From Trissonchulus latispiculum (lineage: Eukaryota; Nematoda; Enoplea; Enoplida; Ironidae), in the NCBI GenBank assembly GCA_030248195.1, contig JASAND010013512.1, positions 1 to 64,000 of the forward strand: a stretch of 64,000 nucleotides of DNA, read 5' to 3'. The translations under genes and the position numbers were made by a program. The notes under the pieces were generated by a model that was not told the DNA's origin, ran no database searches, and worked only from the letters and a program-made list of their open reading frames with translations. Below are positions 22,668 to 32,559 of the stretch, piece by piece; positions within the stretch are counted from its first letter, which is position 1, and the number at the start of each line of letters is the position of its first letter.

Positions 22668-23720
22668 GCCCCCAAATCCATATCCAACCTTGCAAAAAAG
22701 AGAAAGCGATTTTTAATTGTAAATATCTGTAATGGAATAACTTAGATCTTGTGCTCAAAAGTGGCTAAAACCAGTTTCTAATTGGTCATCATTCCAAAAG
22801 AAGTTCTTATAGAAAATGGAACCTAAAGATCCTGTTTATGTTAAGTTTTAGTTTTGATATTGCGTCCAAGCTATAATTAATTGTAATTGTATGATTGTTA
22901 AAATCAGAGTTGCCAGTCCTAATTGAGCACCCAAATGTCATTACGAGAAGAAATGTTTAAGACTATCCTATTACTGGCACCAGAGAAGGGCACTTACAAG
23001 CCTAGTTAGGATTAGTTAGCCCAAAATAATGACCTATTACACTGGAGGTAATTATAATAGTAATAATTAGGTCAACTCCAACATTCTCTCCGTTAAAGGA
23101 CAGGCGTCCTTTCCCTTAGTGACCCGGGTGCGGTCACTCTCCCCTTCCATTGCTAGAGATTAATAAGAAAAGAAGAATCATAAAAGTCCAGGAATTCTAG
23201 TGTTGGCGTAAAAATCGGAATGTAGGACTGTCACGGAAAGAATTCAGCATTTCTAGCTGAAAAGAATGCACTAATCCTTGTCAGCAGTGTCTAAAAGCAT
23301 TTTTCATTGTTTAATAACATATATTAGAAGATGGATTAACAAAATAATCACATAACCGTGCCGTACGTAAGAAATTAAAGGTAATAATAATTCGTGTTTT
23401 ACAATGTTCCTAGGTCTTAACTTGTTATTAATACTGTTGATTAGTATTAGATAGGCTTATTTTATGTTAATTAGCTAATTATTACGTAAGAAATGAATTT
23501 TTAGTCGATGACCCAACTTAGGCTCATAAGAAAGAGAATTTTCTCCCATTTCCAAAAATGCAATCCCCACGTTCTAACTCGCAAAATTGAGTGAGTTATA
23601 AACGAAAATGTTTTAGTAAGATTAGCTTTAATTTCGTAATCTTACTTTGTTTAAAAGGAATAGTCCTAAAGTAGGTCTTCTAAAAAACCTTTGTATTAAC
23701 GTTTCCTTCTTTCTTTCTTT

Positions 23721-23773
23721 GTCTGGGAGGTTGTCTACCTCCCAGACTACACGGCAGTCAGGTGCACTGCCGT
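23721..23773. other. Two adjacent perfect hairpins, copy II
   Basis: GTCTGGGAGGT / ACCTCCCAGAC (23721-23747, 11 bp) is followed directly by ACGGCAGT / ACTGCCGT (23751-23773, 8 bp). A GTCTGG-type hairpin also occurs in copy III at about 36656-36683. Confidence 0.75.
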
Positions 23774-24433
23774 TCTTCTCTTCTCGTACCTTCTTGAGGC
23801 TTGTCCTCAGGTGAACTTTTGTTGGGCCTAGTCCAGCAAAAGGAGGGCAACAAACGTTCGCCTCAATAGAAAAAAATAAGACACACTCTTTTGCACACAA
23901 AGTTCGGAGAGGGCTTAATTCATTCCCCCATAATTAAATTATTATGAAAATTTATTACGCATAGTTAGTCAAGTACGTAGTATATTGAGATCCTAATTTT
24001 AAGTCTTCAAAAATTACGTAGATTGCGTAAAATTCGGAAACAAAAGCCAAAATTCGTGATATTTCCCCTTTGGTTACGTTTACATGTTAACCAAAGTTTC
24101 GCAAAATTTTGCAGAATTTCAGCACCCAAAATCCATTAAAAAAGGGTCAGTTGGGGGGCAATAATTTCCAAATCTCATTAATTTTGGTCCGTAATGGCCC
24201 AGCTGGCTCAACCAGCCGCTGCAGGCCCTGTGCAAAAGATAGCAAGCTCCTAGAAAGTTCTAGAACTTTCTAGAAGCTTTACTCTAAAATAAAAGAGAAA
24301 TTCCGCCTCCAGTTCGCTAATGACCTGTCACCGAGCTGTCAGCAAAACTGTCAGCTCTGTCCCCAAATTTTAAACTCTTCAGTGTTCGTTTAGCAGCGAC
24401 CGATAGCGGTCGGATTTTTAGTCCCCCTCCCCA

Positions 24434-24487
24434 GTGCGTATTACTTCTCGGACCACAGGTGTGGTACGGGAATGTAATAATACGCAC
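24434..24487. other. Covarying hairpin, copy II
   Basis: The outer stem GTGCGTATTA / TAATACGCAC is a perfect 10-bp helix. The internal strands CTTCTCG and ACGGGAA match those in copy I (11382-11431), whereas seven of ten stem positions differ and all are compensated. The distal hairpin is ACCAC...GTGGT against GTCAC...GTGAC in copy I. Confidence 0.85.
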
Positions 24488-24856
24488 TTCCCCTTAGCAC
24501 GCAGAAATAGGACTTTTCTGGCCCACACTGGCCAGAAAAGGGCTGAGACAGCACGAACACTTCAACTTGAGGAGCCTAATGGGTTTCTTATGCCCGGCTC
24601 AGGATCAGAAATCTAGGGAAAAAATATTAGGAAATTTTGGCCTTCTGGCTTATTTTTAATTATGCAATTTTCGGCCTTCGGGCCTTATTTTTTATGGTAT
24701 TTTTGGGGGCCTTTATGGCCAACAGAGCTCCGATTTTGTAGCAATTTTTTGGGCCTAAGGCCATCCCTTTTTATTTCCATAGCATGTTGGGCCTCCGGGC
24801 CAGTTTTCGTTTCATTTTTATTTTATTATTTGATTAATTCAAAAATTACAGGACAG

Positions 24857-24898
24857 CTCATGTAAACCCCTCCTGTGCGATGGAGGTCTTGAGATGTG
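24857..24898. other. UGUAAA internal-loop hairpin, copy II
   Basis: CTCA-TGTAAACC-CCTCC...GGAGG-TCT-TGAG, the same fold as 11861-11902 with a different terminal loop. Confidence 0.75.
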
Positions 24899-25147
24899 TC
24901 CACCTTTCTCTTATTTTTCTTTTCTCGTTTTCGTTTTCTTTTAGCCAACCAAGCCACGGCCTTTTGGCCTAAAATTAGTAGGCCTCATGGCCAAAAGATT
25001 CTCTCTTTAATTGCTACTTTTGGGGTTATTTTTTGTAGTTTTCATGGTATTATGAGTGGGGCCCCAAACCTCTAATTCTGAGTTAGAGAGCCCTTTAATT
25101 ACGGCTCTGAAATTATTAAGCTAGTTAATAGAATTAATTTCCCCACA

Positions 25148-25456
25148 GCCGGCAACTAGGAGTTGCCGGCCATATTTTATCATGGAAGTGCCAAGTTATT
25201 CAAATTCCACAGTCAGTATTTATGTCTTCATTTCAGCGTTAGGTCGGCATTAAAATTATTAGGTATTAAAAATTATAGGGTATTTTAAAGCCAACTCTTA
25301 AAATATGAGTTCTTATAGCCTTAATTTAATTAATTATTAAGCAGTCGTTTAAGAGGAATGGCCGGCTTCCTCATTTTTCGTAGTATTAATTAATTGTGTA
25401 TTTGATTTAATCAATTGTTCTTTGTTGTTAGTAATAATTGCTTACCAATTATTATT
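25148..25456. other. Three conserved hairpins, copy II
   Basis: 25148-25170: GCCGGCAACT/AGTTGCCGGC. 25353-25372: GAGGAA...TTCCTC with loop TGGCCGGC. 25430-25456: AGTAATAATTG paired with CAATTATTATT. All three have counterparts in the same order in copy I (12145-12167, 12349-12368, 12424-12450) and copy III (38140-38176, 38239-38255, 38291-38318). Confidence 0.75.
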
Positions 25457-26161
25457 CGCTGGCTTTCATCAAAATTCAAGTCAAACCTTTTACAAACTTG
25501 TGAAGTTTAAGCCTTTCCCATAAAATTTCTTTTATAAGCAATTCTAAGGAATTGCAAAGCCGTTAAAATCCGTGCACAACAAAGTTCAAAGTTTACAAAT
25601 CTTTTACGTAAATGAGCCTAAGTTTAAATTATTAGCTAGTCTAAGTAGCTAGATAATTATTGATATGACTGCTTGGTAATATTGATTGAATGTTTTGTAA
25701 GTCTGAAGTGTGAATGTTCTGTGAGATTGAAATGTGAATGTTTTGCAAGACTGAAGCGTGAATGTGTTATAAAACTTAGATGTGAATGTGTCCCTAAAAA
25801 GTACCTAAGGCGGTTATTCGGGTAAACTCCTCATGGAGCGTGAGGTTCCGAAATTAACCGAGTTTCAAGGATGTTTGGTTGAATGGTTGTAGAATGTCCT
25901 GATTTGTATATATGCAGATTGAATGCTTTGAATAATTGCGGCGGCAACTCACGGAAACTCCCCTTGTACGACAGCGGTTGTGAGAATTACCAAATTAGTA
26001 TGAATGTCAGTTGAGCGAATGATTATTGCATCATCAGCCAGCATACAACTCTGTTATACCATACAAGCAGTGTCCATCCATACTCAACTTACAAAGTGTC
26101 CGTACTAAACAAGCTGAACCCTATGTAAAAGGCAGTTTTAAATGAGAAAGAAGAAGAAAAT

Positions 26162-26445
26162 CATGTACCACCGAAGGTCCGAAAAATCCGGACCTAAGGT
26201 GGGACTCGAACCCACGATTTTTTTGCGCACTACGCAAACGCTCTGCCGACTGAGCTACGGACGCACAGTCTCATTAAGCTTTGTCGGAATTCATGTACCC
26301 CTGCACATGACTTTCACTACGTGAACCCACGTAAGTAGAAATAAAGTGGAGGAAGAGCAAGCTCAAGGGCCGTCGCACTTGTTCTACAAATATAAACGAG
26401 AAAGAAGAGTCATGTACCACCGAAGGTCCGAAAAATTCGGACCTG
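26162..26445. repeat. Direct repeats flanking a tRNA-like insert (possible SINE)
   Basis: TCATGTACCACCGAAGGTCC plus the hairpin AGGTCCG...CGGACCT occurs at 26162-26195 and again at about 26410-26444. The flanking GAGAAAGAAGA also repeats. The 215 bp between them include a tRNA-like sequence on the minus strand. This may be a SINE with a long duplication, or a tandem duplication around a tRNA pseudogene. Confidence 0.5.
26191..26264 (-). tRNA. tRNA-Thr(AGT)-like sequence, probable pseudogene or SINE head
   Basis: On the minus strand: D arm GCTC-AGTCGGCA-GAGC; anticodon stem TTTGC/GCAAA with loop GTAGTGC (anticodon AGT, Thr); 6-nt variable loop; T arm GTGGG-TTCGAGT-CCCAC. Boxes A and B are intact. 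The 5' acceptor strand GCGTCCG does not pair properly with the expected 3' strand CTTAGGT, so a functional tRNA is doubtful. A downstream hairpin AGGTCCG/CGGACCT overlaps the 3' side. Confidence 0.6.
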
Positions 26446-26540
26446 CTTAAGCCTAGTTCACAGCCATCAAGTCAAGTCACGTCATGTCAAGTCACGTCAC
26501 TTCAGGTTAAAGTCAAAGTCAAATTAAGTCAAGTCAAAAG

Positions 26541-27260
26541 TACGCGAATGGAATGGGGTCTTTCCCATTATCCCCTCCATAGCTTCGTAGAAGTACTAAA
26601 GATGCACCCTTTGACGGATTGAGTTGAAATTTGGTAGGGGTGGATTTTCAGACCTGCTGATTTCAAAAATGCAAAAATTTTAAACTTTTAAAAAATTTTT
26701 AAAAAATTTAAAATTTTAGTTTGGTGAGGGGGGACCAAGAGGAACCGAAAAATTTTTTGTCTTCGATTTTGCTGAAAAGATGTATATAGGGGTTTTCGGG
26801 GACGTAGTATACGAATCTGAAATCCGTTTTTCGGTCCAGCTTTTCGTTAGCTCAGGCTAAAGCTTACATCCTAAGCTTAGAACTTTAGCTTATATTGAGC
26901 TAACAAAAAACTGGACCGAAGTTCAAAGCTTAGGATGTAAGCTTTAGCCTGAGCTAACGAAAAGCTGGATCGAAAAACGGATTTCAGATTCGTATACTAC
27001 GTCCCCGAAAACCCCTATATACACCTTTTCAGCAAAATCGAAGACAAAAAATTTTTCGGTTCCTCTTGGTCCCCCCTTACCAAACTAAAATTTTAAAATT
27101 TTTAAAAATTTTTTAAAAGTAAAATTTTTGCATTTTTGAATTCAGCAGGTCCGAAAGCCTACCCCTACCAAATTTCAACTCAATCCGTCAAAGTGTGCAT
27201 CTTCAGTACTTCTACGAAGCTATGGGGGGGATGAAAGACCCAAAAAAACCCGCGAATGCA
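26541..27260. repeat. ~700-bp near-perfect foldback
   Basis: The sequence is an inverted repeat centred at about 26901. CATAGCTTCGTAGAAGTAC (left) pairs with GTACTTCTACGAAGCTATG (right), and matches continue inward through CCCCGAAAACCCC, GAATCTGAAATCCG and CAGCTTTTCGTTAGCTC. Only a few mismatches and a short central spacer interrupt it. A transcript would form a very long hairpin. Confidence 0.9.
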
Positions 27261-27451
27261 TTCACAACAGAAATCACAATGTTCCGCCCAGTGTAAGAAT
27301 TTGACCAATCAGAATCTTAACCGTCTTTAAGTTCCGTCCAAAATTTTGCCCAACTGGTGATATTTTGATTAATGATGAGTACTTAGAATAATAAAATGTT
27401 TAGTTTAAGAAATTAAAACAGTTAAAACAACGTTTGTGATCCTATTGGAAA

Positions 27452-28890
27452 TTAAGGTGCTGATTCCCTTTGGTCACATGAAGTTTGCACCATTATTACT
27501 CATTCATTACTTGGAGTTAAGAAGCCATTTTTATATCAAAATGTAGCTTGACATTTTCTCTTTTTAATGCATGCCACGAAACTAATGTTGCTTTTCTAAA
27601 ATATTTTAACACATTTTAGAAGAAGTATAATTTTCCAGAATTTTTGCAGACTCAAGTAAATTTTTTCGCGAGACATCGTTTATATCATTCGATACATCCA
27701 GCAAATAGCTGGGGACAATTTTTTATTTATTGTGAAATCGCTTTTCGTTACAGAGAAATAAGCTTAAATGTGTGCGTAACCTGTATTTTGCCTACGTTTT
27801 CCAAATTTGTCAAGCGATTACTTTAGCTAGAAAGCAGCAATCGGGGCAACTAAAAAATCGTCCCTGTGTATATTTGTGCAGAACACATTTGTTCAGTAGC
27901 AGCCCTCCATCTTGCATGATGAATGCTCCACAATCTTTGGAAAAAATTGGTCGTGTTCTTGCAAAAACTACATTTTTTATGATAGCAGCCTACAGGATAG
28001 CAGTTGGAAGACGATCTTGCGTCGGATAATTTGTCCCTGTGAGACCTTCAGATCGACGCCCTTAGTTTGACTTTACGGCTTGCATAGTTCAAGAAATGTT
28101 GGATTATTTGATTTCTGCAAAAATGACAAGTTTTCGACTACAAAACAAGAAAATCAGCTATATCTCACGGTAGAGAAAAGCCAGAAACTTGCTTTAAAAA
28201 GCAAAAATGTGAAGCTCAATGAGATCTTTTGAATGAATATAGTCATAACTGTGTAGCAGCTACAGCCACGCCGTTATTTTAGGGGGAAAATTTTCTTTAA
28301 ATTTTCTTTCCCTTTTCTTTCTTTTTCTTGCGAAAGAAGAAATTTAGACTTCATTTTCTTTTTCTTTATTAAAAGAAGAAAGAGTCATTAAGCTGACTCA
28401 GGTTTCAGCTGTCAGTCAATCTTGCGTAAGCGGCCCAACTTTTGACCTCTCGAGAAAGGACTCCTACCTGCTTTAATATATGTGGTATATGTTATAAATG
28501 CATATGTTACAAGGGTAGCAGCTGTCAATCTCACTTTGAGTCTTAATTTCAGTAAAACAGAAAGAGACTACGAAGCTAAAGTAAAGAGAAGCCGCTTTTC
28601 TTTGTCTTTTTCTTTAAATTAAAGAAAATTGAAGCCAAATTTCTTTTTCTTTATTTAAAGAATTCTTCTCATTTTCTTTCTTTTTCTTTCCCCTAAAATT
28701 CCGGCGTGGCTGTACCAAACGTTCAGAAATTGGGAAAACCACTCTGACCGGAAATCTCGAATTTTCGAATCGGGATTGCGCGGAGGGTGTTAGAACGCTA
28801 AAAGAACTTATTTCGGAATGTTTCATCAAATTTCATCTTGATTTGCGCCGCTAAATAACAATATGTGCCCAAAAGGAATCACCACCTCAA
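27452..28890. mobile_element. TTAA element (1.4 kb), deletion derivative
   Basis: The left end is TTAAGGTGCTGATTCCC and the right end GGAATCACCACCTCAA, where the last motif is a mutated TTAA. The interior is collinear with the outer parts of 18076-21892 and with 62480-63128 (AGCAATCGGGGCAACTAAA, GCGGAGGGTGTTAGAA). A Tc1-like MITE is nested at 28263-28712. Confidence 0.75.
28263..28712. mobile_element. Tc1/mariner-like MITE, TIR CAGCCACGCCG, TSD TA
   Basis: CAGCCACGCCGTTATTTTAGGGG is matched in inverse orientation at the right (CCCCTAAAATTCCGGCGTGGCTG), with TA on both sides. The homologous, uninterrupted site at about 62946 (CAGCTGCCAAACG) confirms that this is an insertion. The interior is dominated by TTTCTTT/AAAGAAA tracts in inverse orientation. 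Confidence 0.8.
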
Positions 28891-29339
28891 ATGCAATAAG
28901 TTTAGAGAAAAATTTGTTAAGTGTGACTTGTTTAAATTTTGTTTTTACAATTGTAGCTATTGTAGCTTTTATTTCAATTTCAATTTATTTTTACAATCAA
29001 AGTACTCCGCCGAGTATCTTCGGTAGAGTCGTGTTAATAGTAGTTTTTTCATAGCCGTACAGTAGTATTCACAGAATAAAAACTTCAAACGAAACAACAC
29101 TAAACACACGGCACAAATCAATTGCGCCTGCTTGGTGTACAGACTATAGACATGTCCGATCTGATTGGCTGAATTTTCTAGTGTACAAGTTAAAGTAGAA
29201 CGTTGGTCTAATTTGACTTGAAGGGCTGCAAGTCAACGTCCAGTCAAGACAAGTCAAGTCAAAGCTATCTGTGAATGCTGACTTTGACGTGACGTGACTT
29301 GACTTGACGCGAAACTTCGTGGCTGTGAACTAGGCTTTA

Positions 29340-30021
29340 GTCTCGAGTGTCCGTACATAGCGAGCTTACCCTATGTATTTTGCATCTGCGCGTTGAGCAA
29401 AAGACCCGGGTACGAGTCTCGCAAAGAGTACATAATATAAGATCATGTCATGCGTGAAATTAAGGATAAAACTATGCTGCGCGCGCTAACGGCTAAACCC
29501 GTGGGGCAATGGAACCACCTCCGTGGGAAATCCGATGGACATGGACCCCATCAAATGGAGATCCCCACAGGTGTCCCCTGGCATCCGTCTGATCAACGGC
29601 GCTAAATGGATTCCAATTCTGCGGGGCATGGCTGATTCTCTCCCCTTTCTGTTTTTATCTTCAGTCATGTCGGAGCTGGATGCTTCCTGTCCTAAAATTT
29701 TGCTCCCGAGCGGGTGGACCCCTTCTACTCCCCTATTCCGGGCTTCCCTCTGTGGTCCGCCTTGCTAAGACGTGTGCTGGACGTGGAGGTGGAGGCTCCC
29801 CATATGGACACGCTCCGCCAGCCGCTAACGACGACGACGACGGCTAAACCCCAACCACCCTCACACCGACCAATATGGGCCGAAAAGGGGTTGCACACTC
29901 CTTTACACGTTGATCTTAACAGGGTCCCAATTTGAGGAGGGGGTAAAAGGGTGTATGTACAGTGTACACATTGATGTACAAAAAATTCTAAGCGAGTGAG
30001 CGACCCCCGTTCGGAACTATG
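29340..30021. other. Unassigned sequence right of the Harbinger element
   Basis: It contains GTGTCCGTAC...CCCTATGTA, similar to 26098-26126, so it may be the displaced right part of hairpin-rich copy II. ORFs at 29523-29935 are moderately GC-rich but carry no domain. No RNA gene is evident. Confidence 0.35.
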
Positions 30022-30381
30022 TGTAATAAAAATGCTTTTATTATTGTCATAATTGTGGAATTTGCTCAGTAAAACCGTGTTTTGTATCTAAGCAGCCTCA
30101 CGAGTAGATAGGGAAAGTTAAGGCCGTTTTGGAGCAAAAAATCTGCCCAAAGAAAGAAAAGGGCCAAATTTGGTTTAAAAATGCCAAATTCAGACTTAAG
30201 GTCAAAAAATAGAATGAAACGTATCTCGTATGTGATTATTGAACGATCTCTGGTCCTGTTTGCCTCATATTCTGCTCACGATGCCAGGTAACTGCTGTAA
30301 ATAATTAAGTGTCAATGGTTTGCCGTGGAAATTGTATAGTGATGTCTGCCAAGCCAGAATTGCCCTGAAACCGGCCTTACA
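30022..30381. repeat. 360-bp repeat shared with 40053-40413
   Basis: It starts TGTAATAAAAATGC and runs through CCCTGAAACCGGCC in parallel with 40053-40413 (TGATGCCAGGTAACTGCTGTAAATAA, here TGTAATAAA to TTACA). The left boundary coincides with the start of the insertion at 40053, so this is the left end of the same family. No matching target duplication was found. Confidence 0.7.
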
Positions 30382-31786
30382 TTCATTAATTAGGGGTACA
30401 ACTGTCTAGGTCATGATCGGTTCTTTGGGCCGTTATAGAGGCCACTGAACAGCCCAGAGTTCCCTATTTTCAACGTATTCAAAGCAAAGGTTAAGAATCG
30501 TACAAGAAAGCCATGATAACTCACTCTTAGAAGCTCAGAATTGAACCCTGACCTTCCTATGCACGGGAGGGCCTCCTCTAGAGGCCTCCCACCCCACCCG
30601 TGTGGCCAATAGCGCCTCCCTCGCTTTGTGGAACAGAAACAGAAAAGAAGTGTAGAATTTGCGGAAATGCCAAAGAACTGTCAGTCTCTGCGGATTCGAA
30701 CCAGAAACCTTATTCTGCAGAGCAGTGGGTCGTTATAGAGACCCCCTCTTCACCCCCGACGCATAATTACTACATCAGTAATTACAAAACAGTAATAATC
30801 AATGAATCGTCTTCTAAAACAACAAGAAGTCATTAATGAGTATGTCACATTATAAGTCGCAGCAAGTGCAGAAGGTTTCTCAGAAAGTTGAAAAATTTGT
30901 CTCGAAAGTTGAAAATTTGTCTCGAAATATGTCTCAAAAAACGACATTTGTCTAGACAGTTTGTCTCGAAAGTTTCATAAACATTCTTGACATTTTAACA
31001 AACTTTCTAGACATTTTAACGAACTTTCTAGACATATTGTCAAACTTTCAGGAAAGTTTGACAAACTTTCGAGAAATTAAGACAAATGTCTCGAAAGTTT
31101 ATGAAAGTTGGAGACAAATGTCTCGAAAGTTTATGAAAGTTGGAGACAAATGTCTCGAAAGTTTATGAAAGTTGGAGACAAATGTCTCGAAAGTTTATGA
31201 AAGTTGGAGACAAATGTCTCGAAAGTTTATGAAACTCGAGACAAACCTTAACTTTAGAGACAAACTTTCGAGACAAAATAAAGCTTAGAGACAACTTTCT
31301 AGACAATTCAAAACTTTCTGGACATTCCTAAGTTTTGAGACACTTGATAGGATTAGAGACAAATTAGAGGTTGGAGCAAACAGTAAGGTTACAAATTAGA
31401 TCCTACGTTACATTATGTTTTGTTCTAGACTAATTGCTTTAAATGTATTAACTATTTGTGGTTTGCAGATTGAGTCATGCAACGAGAAATATACGTGAAG
31501 TGAAGAAGCTCCCAGGAATTTGGAATCATCAGAATATCAGGATTTCTGCACATGAAGTCTTTCACATGAAGAAAGCAAATACTGACAGAAGTCTTTCACA
31601 TGAAGAAAGCAAATACTGACAAAGCCCTTAGATGCTGCTGAAACTTTACATGAAATAAAATCATATTTAAATATTAAAAATTTCTACTATATACCTAAGC
31701 TAAAACCAAACAACAGATGTTTACTCGCACCAAATACACCAGACCGTTTAATACTCGCAACAACAAGTAGAAACCAAAAAAGTTTA
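30382..31786. repeat. Noncoding region with a 32-bp tandem repeat (31081-31240)
   Basis: Five copies of a 32-bp unit containing GACAAATGTCTCGAAAG lie at 31081-31240. The surroundings from about 30880 to 31370 are degenerate versions of the same TCTCGAAAGTT/AACTTTCGAGA vocabulary in both orientations. At 30690-30780 the minus strand shows GGTTCGAATCC, a B-box-like motif without a credible tRNA fold. Presumably this is downstream flank of the minus-strand gene. Confidence 0.6.
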
Positions 31787-32061
31787 TCATTTTCGCCTCT
31801 TCTCGGGAGCGTGGACAGGGCAATAGAAGCGGACAGCACGTCTTCGCACAGCAGCTTTTGTCAGGATGGATTCGGTCAAGCAGGCTACGTGGTACCTGTT
31901 GGCACGTCCACGCCACTGCACCCCGTTTGATCTTTCTTCTTCGAGGCAAGTCAAACAGGTGGCGATGTTGTATTTTTCATGTGGATTAAAGTAGGCAGAG
32001 CAGGATTTGCAGCTGAGGGTACCTTCCCGTCGTTCTAAACGGGCCCACTCTCGGATGCGCA
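31787..32061 (-). CDS. Unknown gene, terminal exon with Cys/His zinc-binding cluster
   Basis: The terminal exon follows a TTTTAG acceptor (32062-32067) and runs to TGA at 31787-31789, giving about 90 codons. Ordered metal-ligand pairs are visible: CKSC, CLTC about 19 residues later, HVAC about 22 further on, then CPVH near the end (C2-C2-HC-CH spacing). This resembles a cross-brace PHD/RING-type or treble-clef zinc module, but I cannot name the family. The tail APEKRRK is basic. The exon joins the preceding one in phase 1 (T + TG). The product is likely nuclear or nucleic-acid/protein binding (inference only). Confidence 0.7.
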
Positions 32062-32306
32062 CTAAAATAAATTACAGAAAGCTACAAATTCAGAACAAAT
32101 GAGGATTAGTAGGACACTTCAGGCTTACAATCTTCACTAAAATAAAGTACAGATGGCTACAAATTCAGAACAAATGTGGATTATTATAGGACAATAGTAA
32201 GACTTGGAAACGCGTAATTCCAATAAAGATCAGTTTATATCATTAATTAACATTTTGATTAATTAATTTGGATTAACATTAACATTAACATTAACAATGT
32301 ACTTAC

Positions 32307-32504
32307 ACTGGTCCATTTGAGCTGCAATTGACAGACGCTCCCGCTCACGAACAGGGACCAACTGAGAAGACAGAACATCAGCCCTTACGCAGAGTTCCCC
32401 TGTGGTACCAACGATGAATGACGTGGGCATGCGTATGGCCTGTAGCTGAACTTGGCAAGATTGAGTGACAAACGGTGATAGACCTGAGTAATCATTAGGT
32501 AAAC
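32307..32504 (-). CDS. Unknown gene, internal exon
   Basis: A 198-nt exon between a TTTCAG acceptor (32505-32510) and a GTAAGT donor (32301-32306), phase 1 at both ends, open throughout in the phase matching its neighbours. The protein segment starts LPNDYSGLSPFVTQSCQVQ and ends near VRERERLSIAAQMDQ, with a mid region MPTSFIVGTTGELCVRAD. No domain is recognised. The splice sites and matching phases make this one of the better-supported coding segments in the window. Confidence 0.7.
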
Positions 32505-32559
32505 CTGAAACATAGAAAAGCAGTTAAATGTTAAAAGTTTAAACTGTTAGCTTAGAGGG

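Larger units (their letters stand above)
22728..26140. mobile_element. Hairpin-rich element copy II (diverged)
   Basis: It starts TGTAATGGAATAA, matching the TGTAATGGAATT start of copy I. Blocks at 23600-26090 align in order with 10380-12960 (CTTTGGTTACGTTTAC, GGCAACTAGGAGTTGCC, GGAATGGCCGGCTTCCTC, CTCATGGAGCGTGAGGTTCC). The right end was not found. The copy is interrupted from about 26140 by a tRNA-like repeat and a Harbinger-like element, and a short similar phrase (GTGTCCGTAC...CCCTATGTA) is seen again at 29348. No coding capacity was recognised. Confidence 0.75.
26450..29336. mobile_element. PIF/Harbinger-like element, TIR AGCCTAGTTCACAGCC, TSD TTA
   Basis: AGCCTAGTTCACAGCC at 26450 is matched by GGCTGTGAACTAGGCT ending at 29336, with TTA on both sides (26447-26449, 29337-29339). 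Subterminal regions carry many CAAGTCAAGTCACGTCA motifs in inverse orientation at the two ends. The interior holds a foldback (26541-27260) and a TTAA element (27452-28890). No transposase ORF was seen. Confidence 0.8.

Noticed and set aside
30022..30381. Complete small TGTAAT...TTACA insertion
   Set aside because: The left end matches the family, but the flanking bases (TATG and TTCA) do not match as a target duplication, so I list it only as a shared repeat.
30690..30780. tRNA-like sequence on the minus strand (GGTTCGAATCC)
   Set aside because: Only a B box is convincing; the D arm, anticodon arm and T stem do not form.
31081..31240. CRISPR-like array
   Set aside because: Units are contiguous 32-bp tandem repeats without unique spacers, in a eukaryotic genome.
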